Shown: positions 50,023 to 57,868 of the stretch, in pieces
Numbering within the stretch: position 1 is the first letter of the stretch
How the letters are laid out: each line of letters begins with the position of its first letter
Assembly: GCA_030059665.1 (NCBI GenBank)
Contig: JANVYR010000003.1
Span: 1 to 63,715, forward strand
Length of the DNA stretch: 63,715 nucleotides
Origin: Candidatus Calditenuis fumarioli
GTDB lineage: Archaea > Thermoproteota > Nitrososphaeria_A > Caldarchaeales > Calditenuaceae
Reading direction: 5' to 3'
The notes under the pieces: generated by a model
What the model saw: only the letters and a program-made list of their open reading frames with translations
Told to the model about the DNA's origin: nothing
Database searches by the model: none
Translations under genes and position numbers: made by a program

Positions 50023-52177
50023 GCTGCTGGACCTGAACGTCTCGCCCGACGGCGAGGGCATCGAGCTCTGGCTGAGGGAGGAGGACGGATCGGTCAGGAG
50101 CCACGCGGTCAGGTGGAGGCCGTCGATCTACGTCACCGGTCCCGAAAGCGAGCTCGAGAGGCTGGCGAGGGCCTTCGAGCGCTCCGAGATGGTGGAGGTC
50201 AGGGAGGATCCGGGAGGGAGGCCGGTGAGGGCCCTCAGGATCCGGGTGGGATTCGGGGAGAGGAGGGAGGTGGCGACGCGGATCGAGGAGCTCGGAGGTT
50301 ACAGGTCGCTGAGGGTCCACAACGTCGACGTTCCGGTGCTGCAGCAGTTCCTTTACGAGAACGGGGTCTTCCCGACGGCGCTCGTCGAGCTCGATCCCCG
50401 CTCCGGGTCCCTCAGGGCCCTCGACTCGAGGGAGGACCTGGAGTACGACGTGGGATGGATCAGGACGGCGCAGCTCGAGGTCTTCCCTGAGGCCGGAGGG
50501 AGGGTTCCGTCGTTCGATGACAGGCTGAGGGAGGTGAGGGTCGTTGCGTGCGGTGAGGAGGCCGTGCTCGACGGCGACGAGGTCTCGGTCCTCGAGGGGC
50601 TCGCGGGGCTGCTGGCGCGCTGGGACCCGGACGTGCTTCTGGTCCGCGGAGGAGACCAGTTCGTCATGCGCTATCTGCTTCACAGGGCTAGGTGCATCGG
50701 GATGAAGCTGGAGATGGGGAGGGCTCCCTCACGGAACAGACCGGGGCCGCCGGAGGTCTACTGGAGCTACGGGAGGGTCTACCGGAGGCACAGGCCCTTC
50801 AGGCTCAGGGGGAGGGTGCACGTCGACCCGGAGAACTCCTTCACCTTCGCGCACACCGGACTGCACGGCGTCATCGAGGTGGCCAGGACCTGCGTGGTAC
50901 CGCTCCACGACGCCGCTCGTTACACCATCGGCCAGTGCATGACCTCGCTCCAGTACGAGGTGGCCCACAGGTGGGGAGTGCTGGTGCCCTCAAAGCCCAC
51001 CAGGACGCTCTACCTCAGGCTCAGCGACCTGCTGCTGATGGACAGGGGAGGCCTCACGCTCGACCACAGGCCCGGGGTTTACTGGAACGTGGCGGAGCTG
51101 GACTTCCAGAGCATGTACCCCATGATCATGACGAGGTTCAACGTCAGCGCCGAGACCGTGAACTGCAGCTGCTGCGCGACCGACGGGATCCCGATCCCCG
51201 AGATGGGCGGCCACACCTGCAGGAGGAACAGGGGACTGGTTCCTGAGGCGATAGGGCTTCCGCTGAGGAAGAGGCTTGCCTACAAGCGGCTGATCCGTTC
51301 CCTCGGTCCCGCGGATTCAGCGGTTTACAAGGCGAGGGCCGACGCGCTGAAGTGGGTCCTCGTCTCCTCCTTCGGCTACCTCGGGTTCAGGAAGGCCAAG
51401 TTCGGGAGCAGGCTGGCCCACATGGCGGTCTGCGCCCACGCGAGGGCCGCGCTGCTGAGGGCCGTCAGGGTAGCTGAGGAGAACGGCTTCGAGGTGGTGC
51501 ACGGCATAGTCGACTCGCTCTGGGTCCGGCGCGAGGGCGCGACGGAGGAGGACTACGCCCGTCTGGCGGCCGAGGTCGAAGAGGCCACGGGCCTTCCCGT
51601 AAACCTCGAGGGGGTCTACCGGTGGATCGCGTTCCTCCCGTCCCGGACGGACCGCATGAGGCCCGTCAACGGCAGGTACTTCGGCGTCACGATCGACGGC
51701 CGGGTGAAGTGCAGGGGAATAGAGGCGAGGAGGAGGGACACGCCGGACCTGGTGAGGGAGATGCAGCTGGAGATGCTCGGGAGGCTCGCGAGGGCCCGCT
51801 CGCCGGAGGAGCTGAGGGACGCGGCTCTGGACTGCATCGGCCTGCTCAGGCGCTACGTCGCCCAGCTGGTCCTCGGACGCGTCGACCCCGAGCGGTTGGT
51901 ACTGACGAGGGTCCTCTCGAGGGACCCGGGGGCTTACAGGGTCAGGAGTCAGACGGCCCTGGCGGCCAGGTCGCTGGCGGCGCTGGGCGCGGAGGTCGGT
52001 GCGGGTTCCGCCGTGCGGTACGTGATCACCCCGTCAGGCCCCCTCCCCTATCCCCACTTCAGGCCCCACGACTTCTCCTCGACCGCCTACGTCGGGCTGC
52101 TCGTCAGGGCGGCCGATACCTTGCTTTCGGTCGTCCTCGGCCCCTCTTCGTTACCTAAATTTATGTGTTTCTCATAA
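50006..52177 (+). CDS. polB2: Family B DNA polymerase, PolB2 type with altered active site
   Basis: A 723-residue PolB2 (Dpo2-like) protein. Motif A reads ELDFQSMYPMIM with Asp366 kept. Motif B is LKWVLVSSFGYLGF. Motif C is GIVDSLWV: only Asp503 remains and Ile501 stands at the usual first Asp of DTDS. The ExoI motif is RTAQLEVF instead of DIE, so proofreading is predicted to be lost. A Cys/His cluster (NCSCCATDG, GGHTC) sits in the palm insert. PolB2 enzymes are thought to be inactivated or low-activity; some Sulfolobus work links them to DNA damage. It is coupled to a 90-residue partner. Confidence 0.9.
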   Translation: MAVRGRLLDLNVSPDGEGIELWLREEDGSVRSHAVRWRPSIYVTGPESELERLARAFERSEMVEVREDPGGRPVRALRIRVGFGERREVATRIEELGGYRSLRVHNVDVPVLQQFLYENGVFPTALVELDPRSGSLRALDSREDLEYDVGWIRTAQLEVFPEAGGRVPSFDDRLREVRVVACGEEAVLDGDEVSVLEGLAGLLARWDPDVLLVRGGDQFVMRYLLHRARCIGMKLEMGRAPSRNRPGPPEVYWSYGRVYRRHRPFRLRGRVHVDPENSFTFAHTGLHGVIEVARTCVVPLHDAARYTIGQCMTSLQYEVAHRWGVLVPSKPTRTLYLRLSDLLLMDRGGLTLDHRPGVYWNVAELDFQSMYPMIMTRFNVSAETVNCSCCATDGIPIPEMGGHTCRRNRGLVPEAIGLPLRKRLAYKRLIRSLGPADSAVYKARADALKWVLVSSFGYLGFRKAKFGSRLAHMAVCAHARAALLRAVRVAEENGFEVVHGIVDSLWVRREGATEEDYARLAAEVEEATGLPVNLEGVYRWIAFLPSRTDRMRPVNGRYFGVTIDGRVKCRGIEARRRDTPDLVREMQLEMLGRLARARSPEELRDAALDCIGLLRRYVAQLVLGRVDPERLVLTRVLSRDPGAYRVRSQTALAARSLAALGAEVGAGSAVRYVITPSGPLPYPHFRPHDFSSTAYVGLLVRAADTLLSVVLGPSSLPKFMCFS

Positions 52178-52222
52178 CTCTTGATATTGTGGTACCCAAA
52201 GTATCCGGCCACGTTTAAACAG

Positions 52223-52242
52223 TATATGCAAAATATATGCAA
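52223..52242. repeat. Tandem TATATGCAA repeat before the zinc-ribbon gene
   Basis: TATATGCAA is at 52223-52231 and again at 52234-52242, an 11-bp period. It lies in an AT-rich island (52150-52262) between polB2 and the zinc-ribbon gene, about 35-55 bp before the ATG at 52277. TGATTAAATCC just after it (near 52242-52252) is the best TATA box. A regulator could bind side by side on the same DNA face. Confidence 0.45.
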
Positions 52243-52276
52243 TGATTAAATCCTAAAAATGCGGGATCATGGCGGC

Positions 52277-52486
52277 ATGACCTCGGTTCAGCAGGAGGTT
52301 CAGGTCAGGAAGGAGGGCAAGGAGGTAGCGAGGCGGAGCTACGCGGCCGGCTACAAGTACTGCAGCAGGTGCCGTGTGTACCATCTGACGGACAGCGTGA
52401 GGTGCCCGTACTGCGGCATACTGCTCAGGAACTCTCCGAGGAAGAAGAAGCCGGTGGACCCGTCGAAGTACGTCCGGGTCGAGTGA
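52277..52486 (+). CDS. Zinc-ribbon protein next to crenactin
   Basis: A 69-residue basic protein with one zinc ribbon, YCSRCRVYHLTDSVRCPYCG (CxxC, 11 residues, CxxC), then a basic tail RKKKPVDPSKYVRVE. The first 20 residues are charged and Gln-rich (MTSVQQEVQVRKEGKEVARR). I do not know a function; similar short ribbons occur with RNA polymerase, ribosome and transcription factors. I start it at the second ATG (52277), which fits a leaderless message from the TATA box near 52245-52252. An ATG at 52259 adds six residues. Confidence 0.75.
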   Translation: MTSVQQEVQVRKEGKEVARRSYAAGYKYCSRCRVYHLTDSVRCPYCGILLRNSPRKKKPVDPSKYVRVE

Positions 52487-52529
52487 GCCGGCACCTCGAT
52501 CAGGCATCTGAGCTCGGCACCCGGAGGAC

Positions 52530-52535
52530 TTTTTT
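52530..52535 (+). terminator. T6 tract terminator after the zinc-ribbon gene
   Basis: Six T lie 44 bases after the stop and about 45 bp before the crenactin promoter. This would separate the two transcripts. Confidence 0.4.
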
Positions 52536-52610
52536 CGCGGCATGAGCTCTGGGAGTTCAGCGGCTCTCCCACCGTAGGTTTCAAATGAAGGTGGCCCGAC
52601 GTTCGTTAGG

Positions 52611-53879
52611 GTGTTCGAGGAGGAGTACAAGAGGAGGCACGTCTTCGGGGCGGACTACGGCACCAGCGACTTCAAGTACGGACCGATAACGCTCGGCGAG
52701 CGGCCCCAGGTCGTCGAGAACAGGGGATACTTCCCGGAGAGGTCGATCGTCTCGGCGATAATGGGCGTCGAGCGGGAGGTCGTGGTGGGGAAGGACGTGG
52801 CCCTCTTCCTCGAGAGCGGAGCGGACCTCCTCGCACGGCTCGTCTACCCCATGAGGAGCGGCGTGATAGCCCGGGAGGACAGCAGGGCTTGGCGGGTGGT
52901 CGAGGAGCTGACGAGGTACGCGCTCAGCGAGTTCAAACCGAGGGTCTCCGTCGGCTTCAGCGGGTTCTACGTCGTCGCGGCGCTCTCCGCGGTCGCACCC
53001 GGGTACATGTACGAGAGGTTCTTCGAGGTCTTCGCGAGGCTCGCGGAGGAGGGCCTCGTCCGCTCCGCGACGGTGATACCGCAGCCTTTGGCGGTGGCGA
53101 TTGCCCACAGGACCACGTCATGCGTCGTGATAGAGAGCGGCCACGGGAACACGCAGGTGACCCCGATCTCGAGGGCCCCGATCAGGGGAGCCTTGGTGGC
53201 GCTGAACAGGGGAGGCGCGGACGCCAACGCGATAACCGCGGAGATCCTGAAGGACGCTGGCTACGGGGACCTGGCAAAGGAGGAGTCGTTCGTCAGGAAG
53301 GTGAAGGAGCAGCTGGGCCTGCTGCCGCTGGAGCTGGACAGGGCCGTCTCCTTCGCGAGGTCCAACCCCTCCGCGGTGAGGAAGCCGATCAAGATCCCCG
53401 GAACCAGGATAACGGTGGACCTCGGGGAGAACTCCTGGGCGAGGTTCCTCATCGGCGAGTACGTCTTCGACCCGAACAAGGAGGTCTTCGAGAGCTACTT
53501 CAGGCGTGGGCTGCCGAGGCCGAGGGACGTGAAGGTTGGCGACGCGATCTTCCACGGAACCATGCCCCTCTCGGAGGCGGTGGTGGCCGCGGTCGAGCGG
53601 TGCCCCGTCGAGCTCCAGCCCCACCTCTACAGCCAGGTCCTCCTCTCCGGCGGCAACCTCTCTTGGATTCCTCCTCCGGAGCTGAAGGGGATAGCTGTGG
53701 ACGCGGCGACGAGGCTCAGGTACGACCTCCAGAACATGGGCGTCGAGGGCGTCTCGGTAAGGCTCTCGGAGGAGCCCCAGTTCGCGGTCTGGCGTGGATG
53801 CATCGTCTTCGGCTACTCGGTTCCCCACGACTACCTCTGGAGCTGGGAGAGGATGGAGGGGTGGATGAGGTTCGGGTGA
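52611..53879 (+). CDS. Crenactin (archaeal actin homologue)
   Basis: A 422-residue actin-fold ATPase that forms filaments like F-actin. It follows crenactin closely through its whole length. The phosphate-1 loop is FGADYGTSDFKYGPITL. The phosphate-2 region is VIESGHGNTQVTPIS. The adenosine motif is SQVLLSGGNLSWIPPPE, and GGADANAITAEILKDAGYGD and WRGCIVFGYSVPHDYLWSWE are also diagnostic. The start is GTG. TTTCAAATGA (52579-52588) about 27 bp upstream gives a leaderless mRNA. Arcadin-type partners, encoded with crenactin in Thermoproteales, are not evident. It would act in cell shape or intracellular organisation. Confidence 0.95.
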   Translation: MFEEEYKRRHVFGADYGTSDFKYGPITLGERPQVVENRGYFPERSIVSAIMGVEREVVVGKDVALFLESGADLLARLVYPMRSGVIAREDSRAWRVVEELTRYALSEFKPRVSVGFSGFYVVAALSAVAPGYMYERFFEVFARLAEEGLVRSATVIPQPLAVAIAHRTTSCVVIESGHGNTQVTPISRAPIRGALVALNRGGADANAITAEILKDAGYGDLAKEESFVRKVKEQLGLLPLELDRAVSFARSNPSAVRKPIKIPGTRITVDLGENSWARFLIGEYVFDPNKEVFESYFRRGLPRPRDVKVGDAIFHGTMPLSEAVVAAVERCPVELQPHLYSQVLLSGGNLSWIPPPELKGIAVDAATRLRYDLQNMGVEGVSVRLSEEPQFAVWRGCIVFGYSVPHDYLWSWERMEGWMRFG

Positions 53880-53887
53880 GCTGAGCC

Positions 53888-54313
53888 CTACCGTGATGGT
53901 GACGGTGCGAAGAGCTTCCTGATCTGCTCGTCGAGCAGCTGGATCAGCAGGTACACGCCCTCATAGTGCTTCCGCAGGTCTTCGGCATCCCTTATGAAGC
54001 CGTGGTAGAAGTTCGCGTGGAGCCTCTCCGCCTCCTTCACCGCGTCGATCACCCGCTTATCTCCGATGCTTTTGGCGAACTCCTCTAGGAACCTGATGGT
54101 ATCCCTGTGGGTTCTGAGGACGCCTTTCTGCCCCCGCAGCAGAATCGAGAGGGCGTTGGAGTAGCACGAGAGTATGCCCCACAGCATATCACCCGCTTTC
54201 TCGAGCTCGCCCCTCTGGATGAACTCTCTCAGGTTCTCTTGGTGTCTTTTCGAATGTTCCAAATACTCCGAGACGGTTCGGTAGACCTCCTCGTCGAACC
54301 CAGCGTGGCTCAT
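53888..54313 (-). CDS. PaREP1/HEPN-like helical protein
   Basis: A 141-residue all-helical protein resembling the PaREP1 group, which belongs to the HEPN superfamily in some classifications. Key parts are GELEKAGDMLWGILSCYSNA, LRTHRDTIRFLEEFAKSIGD and EAERLHANFYHGFIRDAEDL. A clear RxxxxH nuclease motif is not seen, so RNase activity is doubtful. It overlaps the 81-residue gene upstream by four bases, forming a bicistron. Such pairs could be toxin-antitoxin-like; the evidence here is only the arrangement. Confidence 0.7.
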   Translation of the reverse strand: MSHAGFDEEVYRTVSEYLEHSKRHQENLREFIQRGELEKAGDMLWGILSCYSNALSILLRGQKGVLRTHRDTIRFLEEFAKSIGDKRVIDAVKEAERLHANFYHGFIRDAEDLRKHYEGVYLLIQLLDEQIRKLFAPSPSR

Positions 54314-54555
54314 GTTCCAGCGGATTTCTCCTCATGCCACTCTTCAACCCTGCCCGTTGCCGCGCTGATCTTGGCGACGTACCGGCGGCCCGACGTCAGC
54401 AGCGTCACCTTGACCCGCCAATATTCCCCCTCGCGAACGACCTCCGAGACCTCCGCGAACAGCATCGGCAGGTTCGCAATTCTCGCCATCTCCAGGGCGA
54501 TAGCGGCAGCCTCCTCCGCGCTCTCGACGGGTTTCCTCGGCGCGACGGTCATCAT
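54310..54555 (-). CDS. Small protein of 81 aa, partner of the PaREP1-like gene
   Basis: MMTVAPRKPVESAEEAAAIA opens a helical half, then a beta-strand half follows (AEVSEVVREGEYWRVKVTLL; RRYVAKISAATGRVEEWHEE). The fold order helix then antiparallel strands ending in V-x-x-W resembles PepSY-type small domains, but I cannot confirm this. It is translationally coupled to the downstream PaREP1-like gene. ATG at 54552 is an equal alternative start. Confidence 0.6.
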   Translation of the reverse strand: MMTVAPRKPVESAEEAAAIALEMARIANLPMLFAEVSEVVREGEYWRVKVTLLTSGRRYVAKISAATGRVEEWHEEKSAGT

Positions 54556-54672
54556 TCCAACAGATGTGGTCAGGCAGTCGCAATAACGTTGACGGTTCAG
54601 ATCGCATCGCGTTCGCAGACGGCAACCGTTAATGCCGACGCTCTGAGCTCCGGGACAGTAGAGGGGCTCGCG

Positions 54673-55728
54673 ATGATCAGGGTCCTCTTCGACGTCCTGA
54701 CGCCGAAGCAGGCGTTGCTCTTCTGGGCGGTGGGGAAGGAGCTGAAGGAAAGGGGGATCGAGGTGAGCTACGTAGGACGCAGATACGCGCAGCTCGACTG
54801 GGTCGAACGGGCCCTCGGGATCGAGCTGAAACCCCTCGGTGAGTTCGGCGGTGGGACGCTGGAGGGGAAGCTCCTGGCGAGCACGGAGAGGCAGAGGCTG
54901 CTGGCGGAGGAGGTGATCGCATCAAGGCCCGACGTCACCGTCTCCAGCGGCTCGGTGGAGCTATGCAGGGTCTCGTACGGCCTCGGCATCAGGCACGTCC
55001 TGGTCTCCGACTCGCCGCACTCCCCGGTGAACAGGATCGCGGTACCGCTCTCGGACCTGATAGCGACGCCCGCCTTCATCCCGCTCGCGGAGTGGAGGAG
55101 GTGGTGCATCCAGAACGTCAGGGTCCTCAGGTACAGGGCGCTCGACCCGGTGGCATGGATGAGGAGGCTCGGCGACCTAACCGCGAACGGGCAGGCACCG
55201 GAGGGCGATTACTTCCTGGTCAGGCCGACGGAGCACATGGCCTCCTACTCGCTCGGAAGGGGACTCGCTGAGACCTTGAGCGTGGTCGAGGGTCTTCTGT
55301 CCTTTAGCGACGCTAAGGTCGTCGTGCTCGCGAGGTACCCCGAGGACGTCGCTGAGCTCAGGCGGCTCTACGATCCGAGGGTGGAGGTGGTGGCGGAGCC
55401 GAGGCTGGCGCTGCCGCTGATATCGCGCGCTCTGGCGGTCTTCTCGGGTGGAGGCACGATGGCACAGGAGGCCGCGCTGCTCGGCGTTCCGGTCTTCTCC
55501 TACTACCCCGGCGAGCTGCCGGCGGTCCACAGGTTCCTCGTGAGGAGGGGGCTGCTCTCGGTGCTGAGCGACCTGAGCAGGGAATCGATCGGACGGGCGG
55601 TGGCCGCCGCTGCGGACAGGAGGTTCAGGCGGAGGCTCGCGGAGAGGGCCCGGAGGCTGAGGGAGTCGATGGAGGACCCTGCGGTGGTGGTGGCCGAGGC
55701 CATCGCGAACCTCGCTGGTCGAAGGTAG
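54673..55728 (+). CDS. DUF354-family glycosyltransferase-like protein
   Basis: A 351-residue protein with the two-Rossmann GT-B-like fold of archaeal DUF354. It starts MIRVLFDVLTPKQALLFWAV. VLVSDSPHSPVNRIAVPLSD and the nucleotide-sugar-like late motif FSGGGTMAQEAALLGVPVFS are characteristic. The donor and acceptor are unknown; surface glycan or lipid glycosylation is plausible. A long in-frame region upstream has no conserved residues, so I start at the ATG at 54673. AACCGTTAATGCC near 54628-54640 is the likely promoter. Confidence 0.85.
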   Translation: MIRVLFDVLTPKQALLFWAVGKELKERGIEVSYVGRRYAQLDWVERALGIELKPLGEFGGGTLEGKLLASTERQRLLAEEVIASRPDVTVSSGSVELCRVSYGLGIRHVLVSDSPHSPVNRIAVPLSDLIATPAFIPLAEWRRWCIQNVRVLRYRALDPVAWMRRLGDLTANGQAPEGDYFLVRPTEHMASYSLGRGLAETLSVVEGLLSFSDAKVVVLARYPEDVAELRRLYDPRVEVVAEPRLALPLISRALAVFSGGGTMAQEAALLGVPVFSYYPGELPAVHRFLVRRGLLSVLSDLSRESIGRAVAAAADRRFRRRLAERARRLRESMEDPAVVVAEAIANLAGRR

Positions 55729-55747
55729 TCGCCGCACGATCAGTTCT

Positions 55748-56026
55748 TCACCTGATGATCCTGAAGTCCCTGAACTCGCCCGTGGGCTCCTCGTACCTGA
55801 CCTCGACGCTCTCCACAACAGCCAGAGGAGGGCCGCGCCTGCACCACTCGACCGCCTCCCTCACGGCCTCCTCCTCGCCCTCGAAGACGGCCTCGACCCT
55901 GCCGTCGGGGAGGTTCCTGACCCAACCCGTAAGGCCGAGGCGGTCTGCGAGCTCCTTGGTGTGGGCCCTGAAGAAGACGCCCTGCACCCTCCCGGAGACC
56001 CAGACGTGGGCCCTTACCCTGGCCAT
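55748..56026 (-). CDS. acyP: Acylphosphatase
   Basis: A 92-residue enzyme that hydrolyses acyl phosphates such as carbamoyl or 1,3-bisphosphoglycerate. The phosphate loop and catalytic Arg are in [18 protein letters not shown]. The catalytic Asn is in [20 protein letters not shown]. Length and fold are standard. It is convergent with the DUF354 gene. Confidence 0.95.
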   Translation of the reverse strand: MARVRAHVWVSGRVQGVFFRAHTKELADRLGLTGWVRNLPDGRVEAVFEGEEEAVREAVEWCRRGPPLAVVESVEVRYEEPTGEFRDFRIIR

Positions 56027-56144
56027 CGCCCCCGCGTGATCAGCTCCTCTATTCTACCCTGCTCCACCCGCGTCGGCTGAAGGTCACACCGTCCTGGATA
56101 CTGCGGAGGACGCTGATATACGACGGCCCCTAATCGTGGGGAGG

Positions 56145-57596
56145 ATGGAGGCCGCGTACGGAGGTTTCCTGCGGAGGTGCGCCGAGGCCGCGGAGAGGCT
56201 CTCCTCCCTCTTCCGTGAGAAGGCGAACGTGCTCGTGGTCGGACACAACGACGCCGACGCCCTCTCCTCGCTCGGGATACTCTGCGGCACCGCACATCTC
56301 CTCGACGCTACGTACGTGGCGGTCAGCGTACCGCGGATGGAGGAGGTCTTCGCGGACGAGTCGTACAGGGAGTTCGACGCGGTCGTCTTCGTGGACATGG
56401 GCAGCGGCTACCTGAACCTGATCGGAGAGCGGATCTCCGCGCCGGTGCTGGTGCTGGACCACCACAAACCCCTCCCGGTCGAGAGGCCTCCGAACGTCTT
56501 CCAGGTCAACCCCCACGACTTCGGGATCGACGGCTCGACGATGGTGAGCGCCTCCGGGGTGACGTACCTCGTATGCAGGAACGTGACCGAGGAGGCGAGG
56601 GTTTACTCTCCGGTGGCGGTTGTCGGGGCGCTCGGCGACCTCCAGGACAAGGACCACGGGAGGAGGCTCGTGGGGCTGAACGAGCTGGTGGTGAGGGAGG
56701 CCGAGGAGCTGGGGCTGATGAGGGTAGAGGAGGACCTGATCCTCTACGGGAAGGGGTTCAGGCCGATCCACGAGGCGCTGGCCTCTACGAACTCGCCCTT
56801 CCTGCCCGGGATAACGGGGAACGAGGCCGCTGCCCTCAAATTGGTCCTCTCCGCTGGGATCGAGCCCCGGAACGGCGACTCGTGGAGGACGATCTCGGAC
56901 CTGAGCCCGGAGGAGAAGGCGAGGCTCGTGGAGGCGCTGGCGTCGCACCTGAGCAGCGTTGGAGCACCCCAGTCTCTGATGAGCGAGCTCACCGGGTACG
57001 TCTACGAGCTAACAGGCGAGGAGCCCGGGACTCCCCTGAGGGACGCGAGGGAGTACGCGACGCTGCTGAACGCCTGCGGCAAGACCGGGAACGCCTGGAT
57101 AGGGATCTCGATCGCGATGGGCTCGAGGGGCTGGGTGATGAGGGAGGCGGAGAGGGTGCTGGCCGAGTACAGGTCCTCAGTGGCGAGGGCCATGGAGTTC
57201 GCGATGAGGAGGGAGGTGCGGGAGGAGATGAGGAACATAGTGGTCCTCAAGGGAGGCACGGAGATAGATCCGAGGCAGATCAGCTCGGTCGCCTCCATCC
57301 TCTCCTCGTCCAATCTGCTACCGCCGGACAAACCTCTGGTGGCGCTGGCACAGGAGGGAGGCATCGTCAAGGTCTCCGCGAGGGCATCTAGCGCGCTGGT
57401 CGAGCAGGGCCTGGACCTCGGAGAGGTGATGCGGGTTGCGGCCGAGAGGGTCGGCGGAAGGGGAGGTGGGCACAAGATGGCGGCCGGTGCGGAGTTCCCC
57501 GCGGACAGGACCACGCTCTTCCTCATCGAGGTCGACGGGCTCGTGGGAGAGGTGCTGGCGAGGGCGAGGGCCGGGAAGCAGCTGAGGCTGGTCTGA
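56145..57596 (+). CDS. RecJ-like DHH-family phosphoesterase
   Basis: A 483-residue Mn-dependent phosphoesterase, probably a single-strand exonuclease or nanoRNase of the archaeal RecJ/GAN group. DHH-domain metal ligands are in GHNDADALSS, VFVDMGSG, LDHHKPLP and GALGDLQDKD. The DHHA1 domain contains GGRGGGHKMAAGAEFP. GAN-type members bind the GINS complex at replication forks. The ATG at 56145 fits a leaderless message from a TATA box (GCTGATATACG, 56112-56122); GTG at 56136 is an alternative. Its stop overlaps the Pcc1 start, so they are coupled. Confidence 0.9.
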   Translation: MEAAYGGFLRRCAEAAERLSSLFREKANVLVVGHNDADALSSLGILCGTAHLLDATYVAVSVPRMEEVFADESYREFDAVVFVDMGSGYLNLIGERISAPVLVLDHHKPLPVERPPNVFQVNPHDFGIDGSTMVSASGVTYLVCRNVTEEARVYSPVAVVGALGDLQDKDHGRRLVGLNELVVREAEELGLMRVEEDLILYGKGFRPIHEALASTNSPFLPGITGNEAAALKLVLSAGIEPRNGDSWRTISDLSPEEKARLVEALASHLSSVGAPQSLMSELTGYVYELTGEEPGTPLRDAREYATLLNACGKTGNAWIGISIAMGSRGWVMREAERVLAEYRSSVARAMEFAMRREVREEMRNIVVLKGGTEIDPRQISSVASILSSSNLLPPDKPLVALAQEGGIVKVSARASSALVEQGLDLGEVMRVAAERVGGRGGGHKMAAGAEFPADRTTLFLIEVDGLVGEVLARARAGKQLRLV

Positions 57597-57868
57597 TGAG
57601 GTCCTCCTCCACGGCGGAGATGAGGGTGAGGTTCTGCGACGAGGTCGAGGCCGAGGGCGCTCTGAGGTCGCTGGCTCCCGACAACGAACCGCTCCCCAAG
57701 GGCCTCTCGATCTCGATGGCGAGGGATGGGGTAGAGCTGGTGGTGAAGGTGGGCTGCGAGCGGGGAGTCGACTCGCTCCTGGCAACGCTGGACGAACTGC
57801 TGATGTCGCTCAACCTCGCCGAACGCGCCCTCTGCAGTCGCGTGAAGGGCTCGGGCTCCTCGGTCTAG
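57596..57868 (+). CDS. pcc1: KEOPS complex subunit Pcc1
   Basis: A 90-residue dimerisation subunit of KEOPS, which makes the t6A37 modification of ANN-decoding tRNAs. The signature is LRSLAPDNEPLPKGLSISMA and VDSLLATLDELLMSLNLAER. It is translationally coupled to the RecJ-like gene (TGATG). It overlaps the convergent DadA-like gene by four bases. No Kae1, Bud32 or Cgi121 gene is in the window. Confidence 0.92.
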   Translation: MRSSSTAEMRVRFCDEVEAEGALRSLAPDNEPLPKGLSISMARDGVELVVKVGCERGVDSLLATLDELLMSLNLAERALCSRVKGSGSSV

